Numbered from the stretch's first letter, positions 53,093 to 60,091 are shown. The stretch: DNA of 64,000 nt from an uncultured Bacteroides sp. (GCF_910585845.1 NZ_CAJUHF010000017.1:1-64000); one strand, 5' to 3'. Translations and numbers: made by a program. Notes: a model not told the origin generated them from the sequence alone.

Positions 53093-53635
53093 CTATATAG
53101 CAGTCTTCTTCTGCCCTAATTTAAATAAAATCTTTTCAAAATGAGGCTTATATACTTCCGGGGTATCGTCACTTTTATACATGGCATAGATTAAATCCTC
53201 ATATTCTTTGTCATTCAATTTGCATACAATGACGGGAGATTCAAAATTCGATAAAAGTTCTGCCTGATTTCCTTCCTTAAAGCAATAGTCGAAGCGTATG
53301 ACAGATTGAAGCGGAAAGTGAAAATCCTTATCCTCAGGTGTTTTCCCCACACATACATCGGTCAAGAACACATAAGAAATGATTTCGTTTTTCTTGTTTT
53401 TTATGACTCCGTGTCTTATCTCTTCCAAGGGTATTCCGGCACGATCCTGCGATGTGGTGAAACAGGCAATTATATTCAATTCTTCACTTCGATACAAAGA
53501 AATCAAATATTTATATTTGGGGGGATTGGTGCTTTTGCAAAAACCTCGAATTACATTTTGCGGTGATAACATCTTTATTCGATTAACACATGACAGCAAT
53601 CTCGTAAGCGTCGTTGTAAACGCTTGTTTTTTCAT
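53093..53635 (-). CDS. Unrecognised partner of the Panacea protein (candidate toxin)
   Basis: 180 residues, no signal peptide, no membrane helix, mixed alpha/beta. I do not recognise a family. The start at 53635 is supported by an AAGGAG site 5 nt upstream; the frame overlaps the end of the Panacea gene by 53 bp. Motifs worth noting are YKYLISLYRSEELNIIACF, EIRHGVIKNKKNEIISYVFL and PVIVCKLNDKEYEDLIYAMY. Tight overlap with a Panacea antitoxin-like gene suggests a toxin-antitoxin unit with this as effector, by analogy only. Confidence 0.65.
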   Translation of the reverse strand: MKKQAFTTTLTRLLSCVNRIKMLSPQNVIRGFCKSTNPPKYKYLISLYRSEELNIIACFTTSQDRAGIPLEEIRHGVIKNKKNEIISYVFLTDVCVGKTPEDKDFHFPLQSVIRFDYCFKEGNQAELLSNFESPVIVCKLNDKEYEDLIYAMYKSDDTPEVYKPHFEKILFKLGQKKTAI

Positions 53636-54131
53636 TATCTCCTTGTATTAAATCCATCAAGTTCAATTCTATTTCAGAACATCCGTTAGACGATTTGAAG
53701 TTGGGATTATATTTTTTCTTCGCTTTATCCCATAGCCCGTCTGGCTTGTGAGTTATTTCCGATAGTTCATCGGCGGACAAGCTTCCATATTTCCGGATAA
53801 TAGAATCTATCAGTCTCAGTTCTTTTTTACTGAACTGGAGTGCGCTCTCTTTTTCGTTTACAACCGGAGTGACAATTACCTTTTCTTCTCTGTCCCTATG
53901 TACATTGACATATTTAGAGAAGTCACCTCCATTTTGCTTTATATTGTAAATACATGGAGCGACAGGACCTTTTTCCCATACATAGTATGTCAGCCACGTT
54001 ACAGACAGCCCCCGTGAGACGACTGATTCTTCATCTATCAGATAGACTAATTTGATTAGTTTTCTAAGATTGATATCTTTGACCTTAGATGAAAGATAAG
54101 CTAATAAGTTTCCTATTTTAGACTGATTCAT
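53583..54131 (-). CDS. Panacea-domain (DUF4065 / SocA-like) protein, candidate antitoxin
   Basis: 182 residues with the Panacea pattern: KIGNLLAYLSSK, then LRKLIKLVYLIDEESVVSRG, VTWLTYYVWEKGPVAPCIYN (the conserved hydrophobic/GP block) and the C-terminal ELRLIDSIIRKYGSLSADELSEITH with a DGLWDKAKK segment. Panacea proteins are antitoxins in many unrelated toxin pairs. An AGGAG site precedes the ATG. It is first gene of a two-gene unit with a 53-bp overlap. Confidence 0.8.
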   Translation of the reverse strand: MNQSKIGNLLAYLSSKVKDINLRKLIKLVYLIDEESVVSRGLSVTWLTYYVWEKGPVAPCIYNIKQNGGDFSKYVNVHRDREEKVIVTPVVNEKESALQFSKKELRLIDSIIRKYGSLSADELSEITHKPDGLWDKAKKKYNPNFKSSNGCSEIELNLMDLIQGDNEKTSVYNDAYEIAVMC

Positions 54132-54221
54132 GCTCCTGTTTTTTTTAAGTAAGTACTATATAATGACACTGATATATGTAAGTTTGTCAGTTGGGTTATA
54201 TAGCATTGACTATTTATTTTG

Positions 54222-54229
54222 CAAAGATA
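54222..54229 (-). promoter_or_regulatory. -7 box of the Panacea operon
   Basis: TATCTTTG on the minus strand, about 90 bp before the start. It is 30 bp from a MITE-like element, which may have displaced the -33 region. Confidence 0.45.
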
Positions 54230-54258
54230 ATGTTTTTGTTTTGTTTTTTATGTGATTA

Positions 54259-54431
54259 GAGCCTGTTTAAATTTTGTTCAGCCTCTTTTTAAGAGTTCTC
54301 TTTGAGGATGTTTTCCTGTTTTTATGAGGAGCATAGCGGGTGATGTGACGAATAAGAAGAGGAAAACAGACCGGCAAGAAACTCAAAAGAAGTGGGATAA
54401 AAAACTTTTTGAAGAAGATTTAAACAGGCTC
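54259..54431. mobile_element. MITE-like element, copy 1 (173 bp, TTA target duplication)
   Basis: Terminal inverted repeats GAGCCTGTTTAAATTTT… and …AGATTTAAACAGGCTC, no coding capacity, flanked by TTA on both sides (54256-54258 and 54432-54434). About 85 % identical by eye, in inverted orientation, to 59529-59712. A 3-bp TNA duplication is typical of one IS5-group subfamily, so it may be mobilised by such a transposase. It fills most of the gap between the Panacea operon and the smalltalk gene. A solo end (GAGCCTGTTTTAGATTA) lies at 54631-54647. Confidence 0.8.
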
Positions 54432-54492
54432 TTATGTGTTTCCAAAGGGCACGGGCACTTCTCCGGAGGTGCCCGTGCGTCTGTTGCGCCTG

Positions 54493-54600
54493 CTATTTGC
54501 ATGATCCTAATCCTAAAGCGCCCGCAATGGCGGTGGCGGCAGTGATGATTACTTTGAGGATGATTCCCCAGACGGTTTTAGATTTCTCTGATTTACTCAT
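54493..54600 (-). CDS. Smalltalk-type micro-protein (35 aa)
   Basis: This 35-residue frame (MSKSEKSKTVWGIILKVIIT, then AATAIAGALGLGSCK) has a charged start, one hydrophobic helix and a conserved-looking GALGLGSC end. It matches the tiny 'smalltalk' proteins annotated beside HU-related genes in Bacteroides. The LGSC end resembles a lipobox near the C-terminus. It is probably membrane-associated, with no known function. It is 44 bp beyond the HU-related gene on the same strand. Confidence 0.75.
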   Translation of the reverse strand: MSKSEKSKTVWGIILKVIITAATAIAGALGLGSCK

Positions 54601-54644
54601 GGGATATTGATTTTTAGGGTTAAGAGATTAGAGCCTGTTTTAGA

Positions 54645-55208
54645 TTAGCCGAACGGATTCTCATCTACTCCTCCGCCTTCACCTTCGTTTCCGCTTCCAC
54701 CTTCGTTTCCACTTCCACCTTCATTTCCGCTTCCGCCGTTTCCGCTTCCGCCGTTTCCGCCTTCGTCGGAACCGCCAGTCGTGCCGCTGTCGGACGAACG
54801 GGTCTCCGGGGAGTAGATAGACGCTTCCTTCAGCTGTCCTTCCAGATTGATCTGGGCGTTGCTCAGCTCACCCGTGGCACGCGAACGGAGCTTCAGCCCC
54901 TTCACGTTGTTCGCCAGCGAGAACAGGTCGGAAGACTGGGCGCCGCCTTTGCTGACGATTCCCACGGAGAAGATGGCAAGGTCGTCCAACTTCACGTTCT
55001 TGCCGTCCAGGATCAGCTCCTTGATACAGGCAATCATGTCGGACAGGACGCCTTTGATGACGCCACTCGAAAAAGGAGTGTTGTGGTTGGCCATGTGCTT
55101 GGCAAGTTTGTCGGTGTCATAAGTCTCTTCGATCACGGGGCGTGCATACCAGAGGCCTTTCAGCGGGCTTTTCTCGCCCATCACTTGATACTTTTTGTAA
55201 CGAATCAT
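54645..55208 (-). CDS. HU-related DNA-binding protein with a Gly-rich repeat tail
   Basis: 187 residues. Residues 1-130 fit the Bacteroidetes HU-related family (IRYKKYQVMGEKSPLKGLWYARP, GVIKGVLSDMIACIKELILDGKNVKLDDLAIF). The rest is a tail of NGGSGNEGGSGNEG repeats encoded by ~15-18-bp tandem DNA repeats. The tail length is likely to vary between strains. Such genes commonly accompany smalltalk and DUF4248/BT4734 genes near capsule loci. A TATCTTTG -7 box lies at 55284-55291 (minus). Confidence 0.85.
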   Translation of the reverse strand: MIRYKKYQVMGEKSPLKGLWYARPVIEETYDTDKLAKHMANHNTPFSSGVIKGVLSDMIACIKELILDGKNVKLDDLAIFSVGIVSKGGAQSSDLFSLANNVKGLKLRSRATGELSNAQINLEGQLKEASIYSPETRSSDSGTTGGSDEGGNGGSGNGGSGNEGGSGNEGGSGNEGEGGGVDENPFG

Positions 55209-55304
55209 AATACGTAATTTTTTTCTTTTTTGGGTTAATAACTGTTTTTAAACGATTCACTCTCTGTGTTAAGCTTAACGATGCAAAGATAGTGCAGCGT
55301 CGTG

Positions 55305-55457
55305 TGAGGCTGTCGGTTACCGACGGTTACGGCCGTTTCCGGACGTTTATTGCCGGTAGCGGGAGATTATTGCCGTTTCCGGACGATTATCGACGGTAGC
55401 AGGAGCTTATCGACGGTAACGGTCGCTGACTGTCGGTTAGTGTCGGTAATGGTCGGT
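55305..55457. repeat. Degenerate tandem repeat upstream of the HU-related gene
   Basis: Alternating variants of TTATCGACGGTAACGG and CGTTTCCGGACGTTTATTGC, about 24 bp per unit and roughly six units. Together with the HU -7 box it occupies the 330-bp gap before DUF4248. No coding frame is credible. Confidence 0.7.
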
Positions 55458-55495
55458 TTTATCCCGTTTCATCCTCTATTTTATGCCTTTCGCAC

Positions 55496-55526
55496 TTGGT
55501 AATATCGTGATTTTTAGCTACATTTG
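55496..55526 (+). promoter_or_regulatory. Promoter of the DUF4248 gene
   Basis: TTGG (55496-55499), 19 nt, TACATTTG (55519-55526). Start of transcription about 55533 favours the ATG at 55554 over the one at 55539. Confidence 0.65.
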
Positions 55527-55553
55527 TTGAAATATAAAATGTGTATATCTGTT

Positions 55554-55772
55554 ATGGAACCTTTTGAAATACGTACTTATGGGCGTACCGAACTTGCCCA
55601 GCTTTACAATCCCGGCCTGTGCCCCGATTCTGCCTACCGCAAACTGAAACAGTGGATCGACCTCTATCCCGGCCTGCGTGAAAACCTCGCTGCCTCAGGA
55701 CTCTCTCCCCGTTCACGCACCTATACACCCGCCCAAGTAACCCTAATCGTCCGCGCATTGGGAGAACCTTGA
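55554..55772 (+). CDS. DUF4248 family small protein
   Basis: 72 residues from MEPFEIRTYGRTELAQLYNP, with the family's SAYRKLKQWIDLYPGL and RSRTYTPAQVTLIVRALGEP. DUF4248 proteins are small helical, possibly winged-helix-like proteins common near Bacteroides capsule loci. Function is unknown. It faces away from the HU-related gene. Confidence 0.8.
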   Translation: MEPFEIRTYGRTELAQLYNPGLCPDSAYRKLKQWIDLYPGLRENLAASGLSPRSRTYTPAQVTLIVRALGEP

Positions 55773-55773
55773 A

Positions 55774-55900
55774 AAATGGAAAGTGGAAAATGGAAAGTGG
55801 AAAATGGAAAATTTTTCCTACTTTTTTTCTTCTTCTTATTTTTTCTCTTCTCCCTTCATTTTCCATTTTCCCCTTTCCATTTTCCATTTTCCATTTCATT
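55774..55900. repeat. GGAAAATGGAAAGT inverted repeat, copy 2
   Basis: Left arm 55774-55816 (AAAATGGAAAGTGG units) and right arm 55855-55900 (CATTTTCCATTTTCC units) pair as a long stem around a T-rich loop, directly after the DUF4248 stop. The rest of the gap to 56099 holds an AACCTCAGGTTTAGC dyad motif (about 55936-55971), the 47-bp repeat arm and a CA-rich alternating tract. Confidence 0.75.
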
Positions 55901-55976
55901 GACCCTCATTGTCCCCTTTCACTTTTTCACCCCTAAACCTCAGGTTTAGCACCGTAGAGTTGAGGTTTACGCTGCT

Positions 55977-56023
55977 AATGGGGACAATGGGGACAGTGAC
56001 CCCCGGCTCCCTCACACACACAC
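55977..56023 (+). repeat. 47-bp inverted repeat flanking the DUF3987 gene, left arm
   Basis: Contains GACAGTGACCCCCGGCTCCC followed by (AC)n. It matches 57603-57649 in inverted orientation with one mismatch. The CA tract runs on into alternating purine/pyrimidine DNA to about 56085, a Z-DNA-prone composition. Confidence 0.85.
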
Positions 56024-56099
56024 ACACGCGTAAGTGCGCACATACACGTACGCACATACACGTACACACGTACGCACGAGAGAGTATCATCCTCAGAAT

Positions 56100-57398
56100 C
56101 TACTTTTCCTTGGGTTTGGGCTTGTGATAAACCCCTCTTTTCTCGGTACTTTCCACCAGTCCGTTTCTTTTCATCCGTTTCAGCCAGGTCTGGGCGGTTT
56201 TGGGCTTTATTCCCATCTCTTTCGCCTGCTGCATCCACTCGGCTCTGGTGAACTGCTCGTTCATGCATATCATCAAGGCGTCGCGGTCGACATTTCCCCT
56301 GTGGCTCACTTCGGTGGAGGGCAGAAGGGAGAGGGCATGCGTGGCGTGACGGTAGAGCGTGTTGGCCGTAGACAGCACGGTGGAGAAGTCTTCGGGAGTG
56401 ATCCGGATCTCCCATCGGCTGATGATGTTGTCCTTCAGGTTGTCGGTAGCAATGTCCGGGTCGGGCATGAGTAGGGGCGAACGGGTCATGTCTTCACTTT
56501 CGAGTATGCGCAACATGGCCACCACCTCCATGATGCGGCACAGGTTGACGGCAAGACGCGCTATGCTGCCCGACATCTCGCTACCGTTGATCAGGTCCGA
56601 ATGCTCGAAAAGCTGCGAGAAGAGCCGGTTGAACTCCTCCTTCTGTTCGTCCGAGAACTTCAGCGTGTAGATGCCGCCCATTTGCAGGGTTTTCAGCTGC
56701 TCGCGCCACTCCATACCCATCCGGGTGAATACCTCTTCGAGGTTTGCGTCTTGGGGGTAGAACTGGTTCTTCCATTTCCGTATGGGCGGCATGTAGTAGA
56801 AAATCTGTCGGGAGAAAAGACCGTTTTCCGCACTGGGTATCAGCGGCTTCAGCTGCGAGGGAGTGCCCGATAGGAGGACGGAGAGGTATGACTTCTTCGT
56901 TTCGCGGTATTCGCGGTCCGTGCGCCGGTTGTAGGTGATGCGGTCGTGGTCGAAAGCCTTGCGCATGGCGTCGCTCCAGTGCCCGTAGTCCGATCCGATG
57001 GCGGAGGATACGGTGTCCGCTTCGCTTTCGCATATCAGCCCGACGCCGTCGGAGTCTATCAGGTTTTGCAGGATGCCCGTTCCGGTGTTGTTGCCGGAGA
57101 TGAGGAACATCTTTTTGACGGGCATTACGGGTGCGTCCACGTCGGCTCGTCCTTTGCCCAGTGCGTCGTACTTGGCCTTTTCGCGCAGGTAGCAGGTCAT
57201 TGCCTCGTCCGACTTCCGGAGTATCTCGTCGTGGTAAGGCTCTACCAACAGCCTCACCAGCGAGAGTACGCCTTTTCCGGACGCGGGCGTTGCCAGGGTT
57301 ATCATCTGCATGCATGGTGATATGACTTTTCCTCCGTATATGCACCTGACGTGCCACGCCATGGTGGAGCCAAGTGTGACGATGCTGCCTAAGAGCAT
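56100..57398 (-). CDS. DUF3987 domain protein, out of frame with its N-terminal part
   Basis: 432 residues from the first ATG, with a primase/helicase-like core: LATPASGKGVLSLVRLLVEP (Walker-A-like), LISGNNTGTGILQNL, ICESEADTVSSAIG, and a C-terminal winged-helix segment (AKTAQTWLKRMKRNGLVEST region). The frame is open upstream to about 57625 and clearly coding (SLPTLDKTRRWPRLLEQIIS), but contains no ATG, GTG or TTG. The true N-terminus is therefore the PriCT frame at 57583-57933, which reaches the (AC)5 tract one frame off. One extra AC would join them into a protein of about 612 residues. Confidence 0.75.
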   Translation of the reverse strand: MLLGSIVTLGSTMAWHVRCIYGGKVISPCMQMITLATPASGKGVLSLVRLLVEPYHDEILRKSDEAMTCYLREKAKYDALGKGRADVDAPVMPVKKMFLISGNNTGTGILQNLIDSDGVGLICESEADTVSSAIGSDYGHWSDAMRKAFDHDRITYNRRTDREYRETKKSYLSVLLSGTPSQLKPLIPSAENGLFSRQIFYYMPPIRKWKNQFYPQDANLEEVFTRMGMEWREQLKTLQMGGIYTLKFSDEQKEEFNRLFSQLFEHSDLINGSEMSGSIARLAVNLCRIMEVVAMLRILESEDMTRSPLLMPDPDIATDNLKDNIISRWEIRITPEDFSTVLSTANTLYRHATHALSLLPSTEVSHRGNVDRDALMICMNEQFTRAEWMQQAKEMGIKPKTAQTWLKRMKRNGLVESTEKRGVYHKPKPKEK

Positions 57399-57582
57399 GA
57401 CGTCGCGTTGGGCGTCGGAGGAGGCATGGCTGATGATTTGTTCCAGCAGTCGGGGCCATCGGCGGGTCTTGTCGAGGGTGGGGAGGGAGGTCAGCGGGTC
57501 ACTGCCCGGGGTGAACTCTTCTTTGTAGGAAAGGCTGTCTTCCTCCTCTTCTTCTTCTGTGTATTTTTCTTGTGTACACCTA

Positions 57583-57933
57583 TTATACGCGTGCGCGCGA
57601 TCGTGTGTGTGTGAGGGAGCCGGGGGTCACTGTCCCCATTGTCTCCATTTGCTCTGTTTTCACGCCGCACAGTTGGGCGAGGTGGAACGCGGTACCCAGG
57701 TGTACGCCGTTCCTGCCGCTATTCAGCGCATTTTTGAAGAGTTTTTCGGCGTTTTGCCGGTTGAATTTTGGCGATAAACTACATAGGGACAGAAAGTCCT
57801 CTTGTCCCTCTTTTCCGCAATCGTTGGCGATGGCGAATGCCAGTTGCACATACTCTTGATAAGTGGGGGCGATGTCCGCTCCCGCATTCCTGACCGCTTC
57901 GGTCAGGCGATGCAGTGAAAATAATGAATCCAT
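57583..57933 (-). CDS. PriCT-like N-terminal part of the DUF3987 protein
   Basis: 116 residues beginning MDSLFSLHRLTEAVRNAGAD. IAPTYQEYVQLAFAIANDCG and SPKFNRQNAEKLFKNAL resemble the PriCT-type helical domain that precedes DUF3987 in full-length relatives. The frame runs into the 47-bp repeat (MGTVTPGSLTHT) and its (AC)5 tract, then stops after RSRARV. Alone it is probably non-functional. Adding one AC dinucleotide puts it in frame with DUF3987. Confidence 0.7.
   Translation of the reverse strand: MDSLFSLHRLTEAVRNAGADIAPTYQEYVQLAFAIANDCGKEGQEDFLSLCSLSPKFNRQNAEKLFKNALNSGRNGVHLGTAFHLAQLCGVKTEQMETMGTVTPGSLTHTRSRARV
57603..57649 (-). repeat. 47-bp inverted repeat, right arm, with the (AC)5 slippage tract
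   Basis: The inverted partner of 55977-56023 with one mismatch. It lies inside the PriCT-DUF3987 coding region. An alternating GCGTGCGCGCGATCGTGTG tract adjoins it (about 57589-57613). Confidence 0.85.
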
Positions 57934-57965
57934 GGTTTGATTTCTTTGTTTTTTATAGTGTTTTT

Positions 57966-58052
57966 ATCTTTCCATTTTCCCCTTTCCATTTTCCATTTCT
58001 CTCATTTTCCATTTTCCCCTTTTCATTTTCCATTTCTCTCATTTTCCATTCT
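57966..58052. repeat. 38-bp tandem repeat of the CATTTTCCATTTTCC type
   Basis: Just over two units ending CATTTCTCTC, related to the GGAAAATGGAAAGT hairpins but with only one arm. It has entered the 3' end of the BT4734-like gene and supplies its last codons (MENERNGK). Confidence 0.8.
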
Positions 58053-58661
58053 TATCCTCGCTTTCGGGTCGTGGCACAAGAAGCAGGAGCGTACGAGGTC
58101 TTTGCCCGAGGTGTCCACGCCGGTTCCGTTCTTGGTGCCCTCTTCGGTGTCGTACATGCAGTGGACGTAGTGCATGGCCCATCTGATTCCTTCCGTGGCG
58201 TCTACTCCTTGCGGGTAGGGCACGAATGCCTTCACGCCCCGTCCGGTGGGGCTGACAAATACCAGTTCGGGCTTCAGGTAGGGGTCGTCGAACAGCAGTT
58301 GTTTCAGTTCTTCGGCTTCTTGTGTGGAGGATAGGTGGTCGATGTCCACCACTCCCAGACCGGACAGCTGGCTGATGCAGTCGCTCTTCCGGCGGGTGAA
58401 GACGCCGCACGGGGTGACGTAGGGCAGGGTCTGTTGCTTCAGCATCCGGCACGCCTCAAGGTCTCCCCGTTCTGCGGCATTCCGTATTTCGAGGGTGAGT
58501 GCGGCAAGCCTTGGGTTGTTGGTGATGAGTTCGTATACTTCTTTCAGGTCTACCGTGCGCAGCGGTTCCAGGGTGGCGTACTTCATAGTCCTTCCGGTGG
58601 CCTTGTCCTTGATGGGGGAGATGGGCGGCATGAACAGCGACATTTTGAATCTCTTTTCCAT
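58023..58661 (-). CDS. BT4734/BF3469-like protein (VirE N-terminal-like)
   Basis: 212 residues. PPISPIKDKATGRTMKYATL, VTPCGVFTRRKSDCISQLSG, VVDIDHLSS and LVFVSPTGRGVKAFVPYP are the family's primase-like motifs (compare the archaeo-eukaryotic-primase-type DID and PSGxGxK elements). The C-terminus is encoded by the repeat at 57966-58052, so the native end has been replaced. It lies upstream of the PriCT/DUF3987 frames, the usual pairing in Bacteroides accessory regions. Confidence 0.8.
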   Translation of the reverse strand: MEKRFKMSLFMPPISPIKDKATGRTMKYATLEPLRTVDLKEVYELITNNPRLAALTLEIRNAAERGDLEACRMLKQQTLPYVTPCGVFTRRKSDCISQLSGLGVVDIDHLSSTQEAEELKQLLFDDPYLKPELVFVSPTGRGVKAFVPYPQGVDATEGIRWAMHYVHCMYDTEEGTKNGTGVDTSGKDLVRSCFLCHDPKARIRMENERNGK

Positions 58662-58788
58662 TCTCTTTTTCTTTTTTTAGGGTTAATTGAATAATGTTTG
58701 ATTATGAGTGAGTTGTCGGGGAGTTACCCCGTCTCTCTCTCTCGCTCGCTTGCTTCTGCAAAGGCCTCGCTTTTCCTGTTTGTGCAAA

Positions 58789-58845
58789 AAAAAAGAAGAA
58801 GACACTACTTTGTTTTGATAAAGCAGCATCTTCTTCTCAGGACAT
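58789..58845 (-). terminator. Terminator between the basic-protein gene and the BT4734-like gene
   Basis: On the minus strand GAAGAAGATGCTGCTTTA pairs (with G-U pairs) with CAAAGTAGTGTCTTCTTC and is followed by a run of nine T. It should end transcription from the 58931-59293 gene. Confidence 0.75.
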
Positions 58846-58930
58846 GAGGCTCGATCTTTGTTAAAGCACGAGCAAAGTTAGTCCTTTTCGCAATACCCTG
58901 TATAACACTATTTTTTTTGTCTGTTTAAAA

Positions 58931-59293
58931 CTAAAATTTCTTTCTCCCTTTGGGTTTTTCCTCCAAGATTTCTTTAAGCAATTCGCCCAGTTCAATCCTT
59001 ATCGTATTGATAGCCAGGTCTTCACCGCTCTTCTTGACGTAGCCTTTCCCATATTGTAGGAACCTGGCCAAAGCCATCAGTCCGTTGCCCCATTTGACAT
59101 CCAGACAGTTGTTCACATACAACTCCAGGTAGGCTTTTCCTATCACTCTTCTTTGGTTGGTGATTCTGGTAATCTCGGCACTCCTCTTGGGACCTCTCTT
59201 CTTTTTAACTACTTGTACGTTAGTACTTTCGGTAGATTTATCTACCTTTTTCTTGCCTTTTTTTATGACTCTATTCTTTTGATTTATAGTCAT
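58931..59293 (-). CDS. Small basic protein of unknown function
   Basis: 120 residues, about one quarter lysine or arginine. The start is disordered and basic (NRVIKKGKKKVDKST, VVKKKRGPKRSAEITRI), followed by a helical part (RVIGKAYLELYVNNCLDVKW, GEDLAINTIRIELGELLKEI). I do not recognise a family. It could bind nucleic acid. It has its own downstream terminator and stands alone among repeats, near the capsule locus. Confidence 0.55.
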   Translation of the reverse strand: MTINQKNRVIKKGKKKVDKSTESTNVQVVKKKRGPKRSAEITRITNQRRVIGKAYLELYVNNCLDVKWGNGLMALARFLQYGKGYVKKSGEDLAINTIRIELGELLKEILEEKPKGRKKF

Positions 59294-59407
59294 CTTTTTA
59301 ATGATTATGACAAAAAGAATAGTGTTGAAAAAAAATTGCCTCTTTTGTCTCTTTTTTGAAAGAGGCCATATTTTAGAAACTGTTTTAATTTTCTTTTTTA
59401 AAGATCT

Positions 59408-59752
59408 CCTTAGTTTTAAAGGTTTCCTTAGTTTTAAAGGTATCCTTTTTTTTAAAAAGGTTTCCTCAACTCTAAAGGTTTCCTTAGTTTTAAAGATTCC
59501 TCGGCTTTAAAGGTTTCCTCAGTTTTAAGAGCTTGTTTAAATTTTATTCAAAAAGTTATTTATTCAGCTTCTTTTGGGCTTCTTTAGAGTTTCTTTTCGG
59601 TCTGTTTTTCTGTTTTTATTCGTCACATAGCCCGCTATGCTCCTCATAAAAACAGAAAAACATCCTCAAAAAGAACTCTCAAAAGAAGGCTGAACAAAAT
59701 TTAAACAGGCTCTAAAGTTTTCCTCAGCTTTAAAGTTTTCCTCAGCACTTTC
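59408..59752. repeat. 18-bp tandem array, split by a MITE
   Basis: Units of consensus CCTTAGTTTTAAAGGTTT, seven before and two after the insertion at 59529-59712. Removing the insertion and one TAA joins the flanks into an intact unit (CCTCAGTTTTAAAGTTTT). Confidence 0.8.
59529..59712. mobile_element. MITE-like element, copy 2 (184 bp, TAA target duplication)
   Basis: Ends GAGCTTGTTTAAATTTT and AAATTTAAACAGGCTC, flanked by TAA at 59526-59528 and 59713-59715. Inverted relative to copy 1 (54259-54431), about 85 % identical by eye. It interrupts the 18-bp tandem array at a reconstructable empty site. Confidence 0.85.
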
Positions 59753-60059
59753 TGAGTTTATTTTCGGTCTTTTTATCTTTTTCCCTTCGTTGCATAGCCG
59801 CTATGCTCCTCTTGAAAACAGGTAAAAATCCGCAAAATAACTCTCGGAAGGAAGCTGAAAGAAAATCAAAACAGTTTCTTGAATGGGGGTTATTGCGAGC
59901 TGCAAATATATGTGTAAAAAAAGGAGCATGCAAGAAAATGTGAAAATGTTATTCAATAAAAAAAATATGTAATTGACGTAATGGTTTGACGGAAAATTAG
60001 TTGTATGCATGTTCATTGGCTTGGATCAAGAAGCCGCAAAGAAATATTTTTATTAAATA

Positions 60060-60091
60060 TTTGTTTGTTCCAAAAATACCTTTTAAATTTG
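60060..60091 (+). promoter_or_regulatory. Capsule-locus promoter with a long upxY leader
   Basis: TTTG (60060-60063), 20 nt, TAAATTTG (60084-60091): both boxes match. Transcription from about 60098 leaves a leader of ~258 nt before upxY, as expected where UpxY loads on RNA polymerase. I looked for inverted repeats flanking this promoter (the usual capsule on/off switch) and saw none convincing. Confidence 0.75.

Larger units (their letters stand above)
59376..59878. mobile_element. Nested MITE-like composite (503 bp)
   Basis: Ends GAAACTGTTTTAATTTTCTTTT (59376-59397) and its near-complement (59857-59878, 20 of 22 pairs) bracket an 18-bp tandem array and the copy-2 MITE. The right part, 59753-59878, resembles the right half of copies 1 and 2 (CATAGCCGCTATGCTCCTC). 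Flanks are TTA left and TTG right, an imperfect duplication. Probably an older element invaded by the array and by copy 2. Confidence 0.6.

Noticed and set aside
55896..56090. 64-codon minus-strand frame rich in Cys and Val
   Set aside because: It translates the CA/GT alternating tract and the 47-bp repeat; low complexity with no coding signal.
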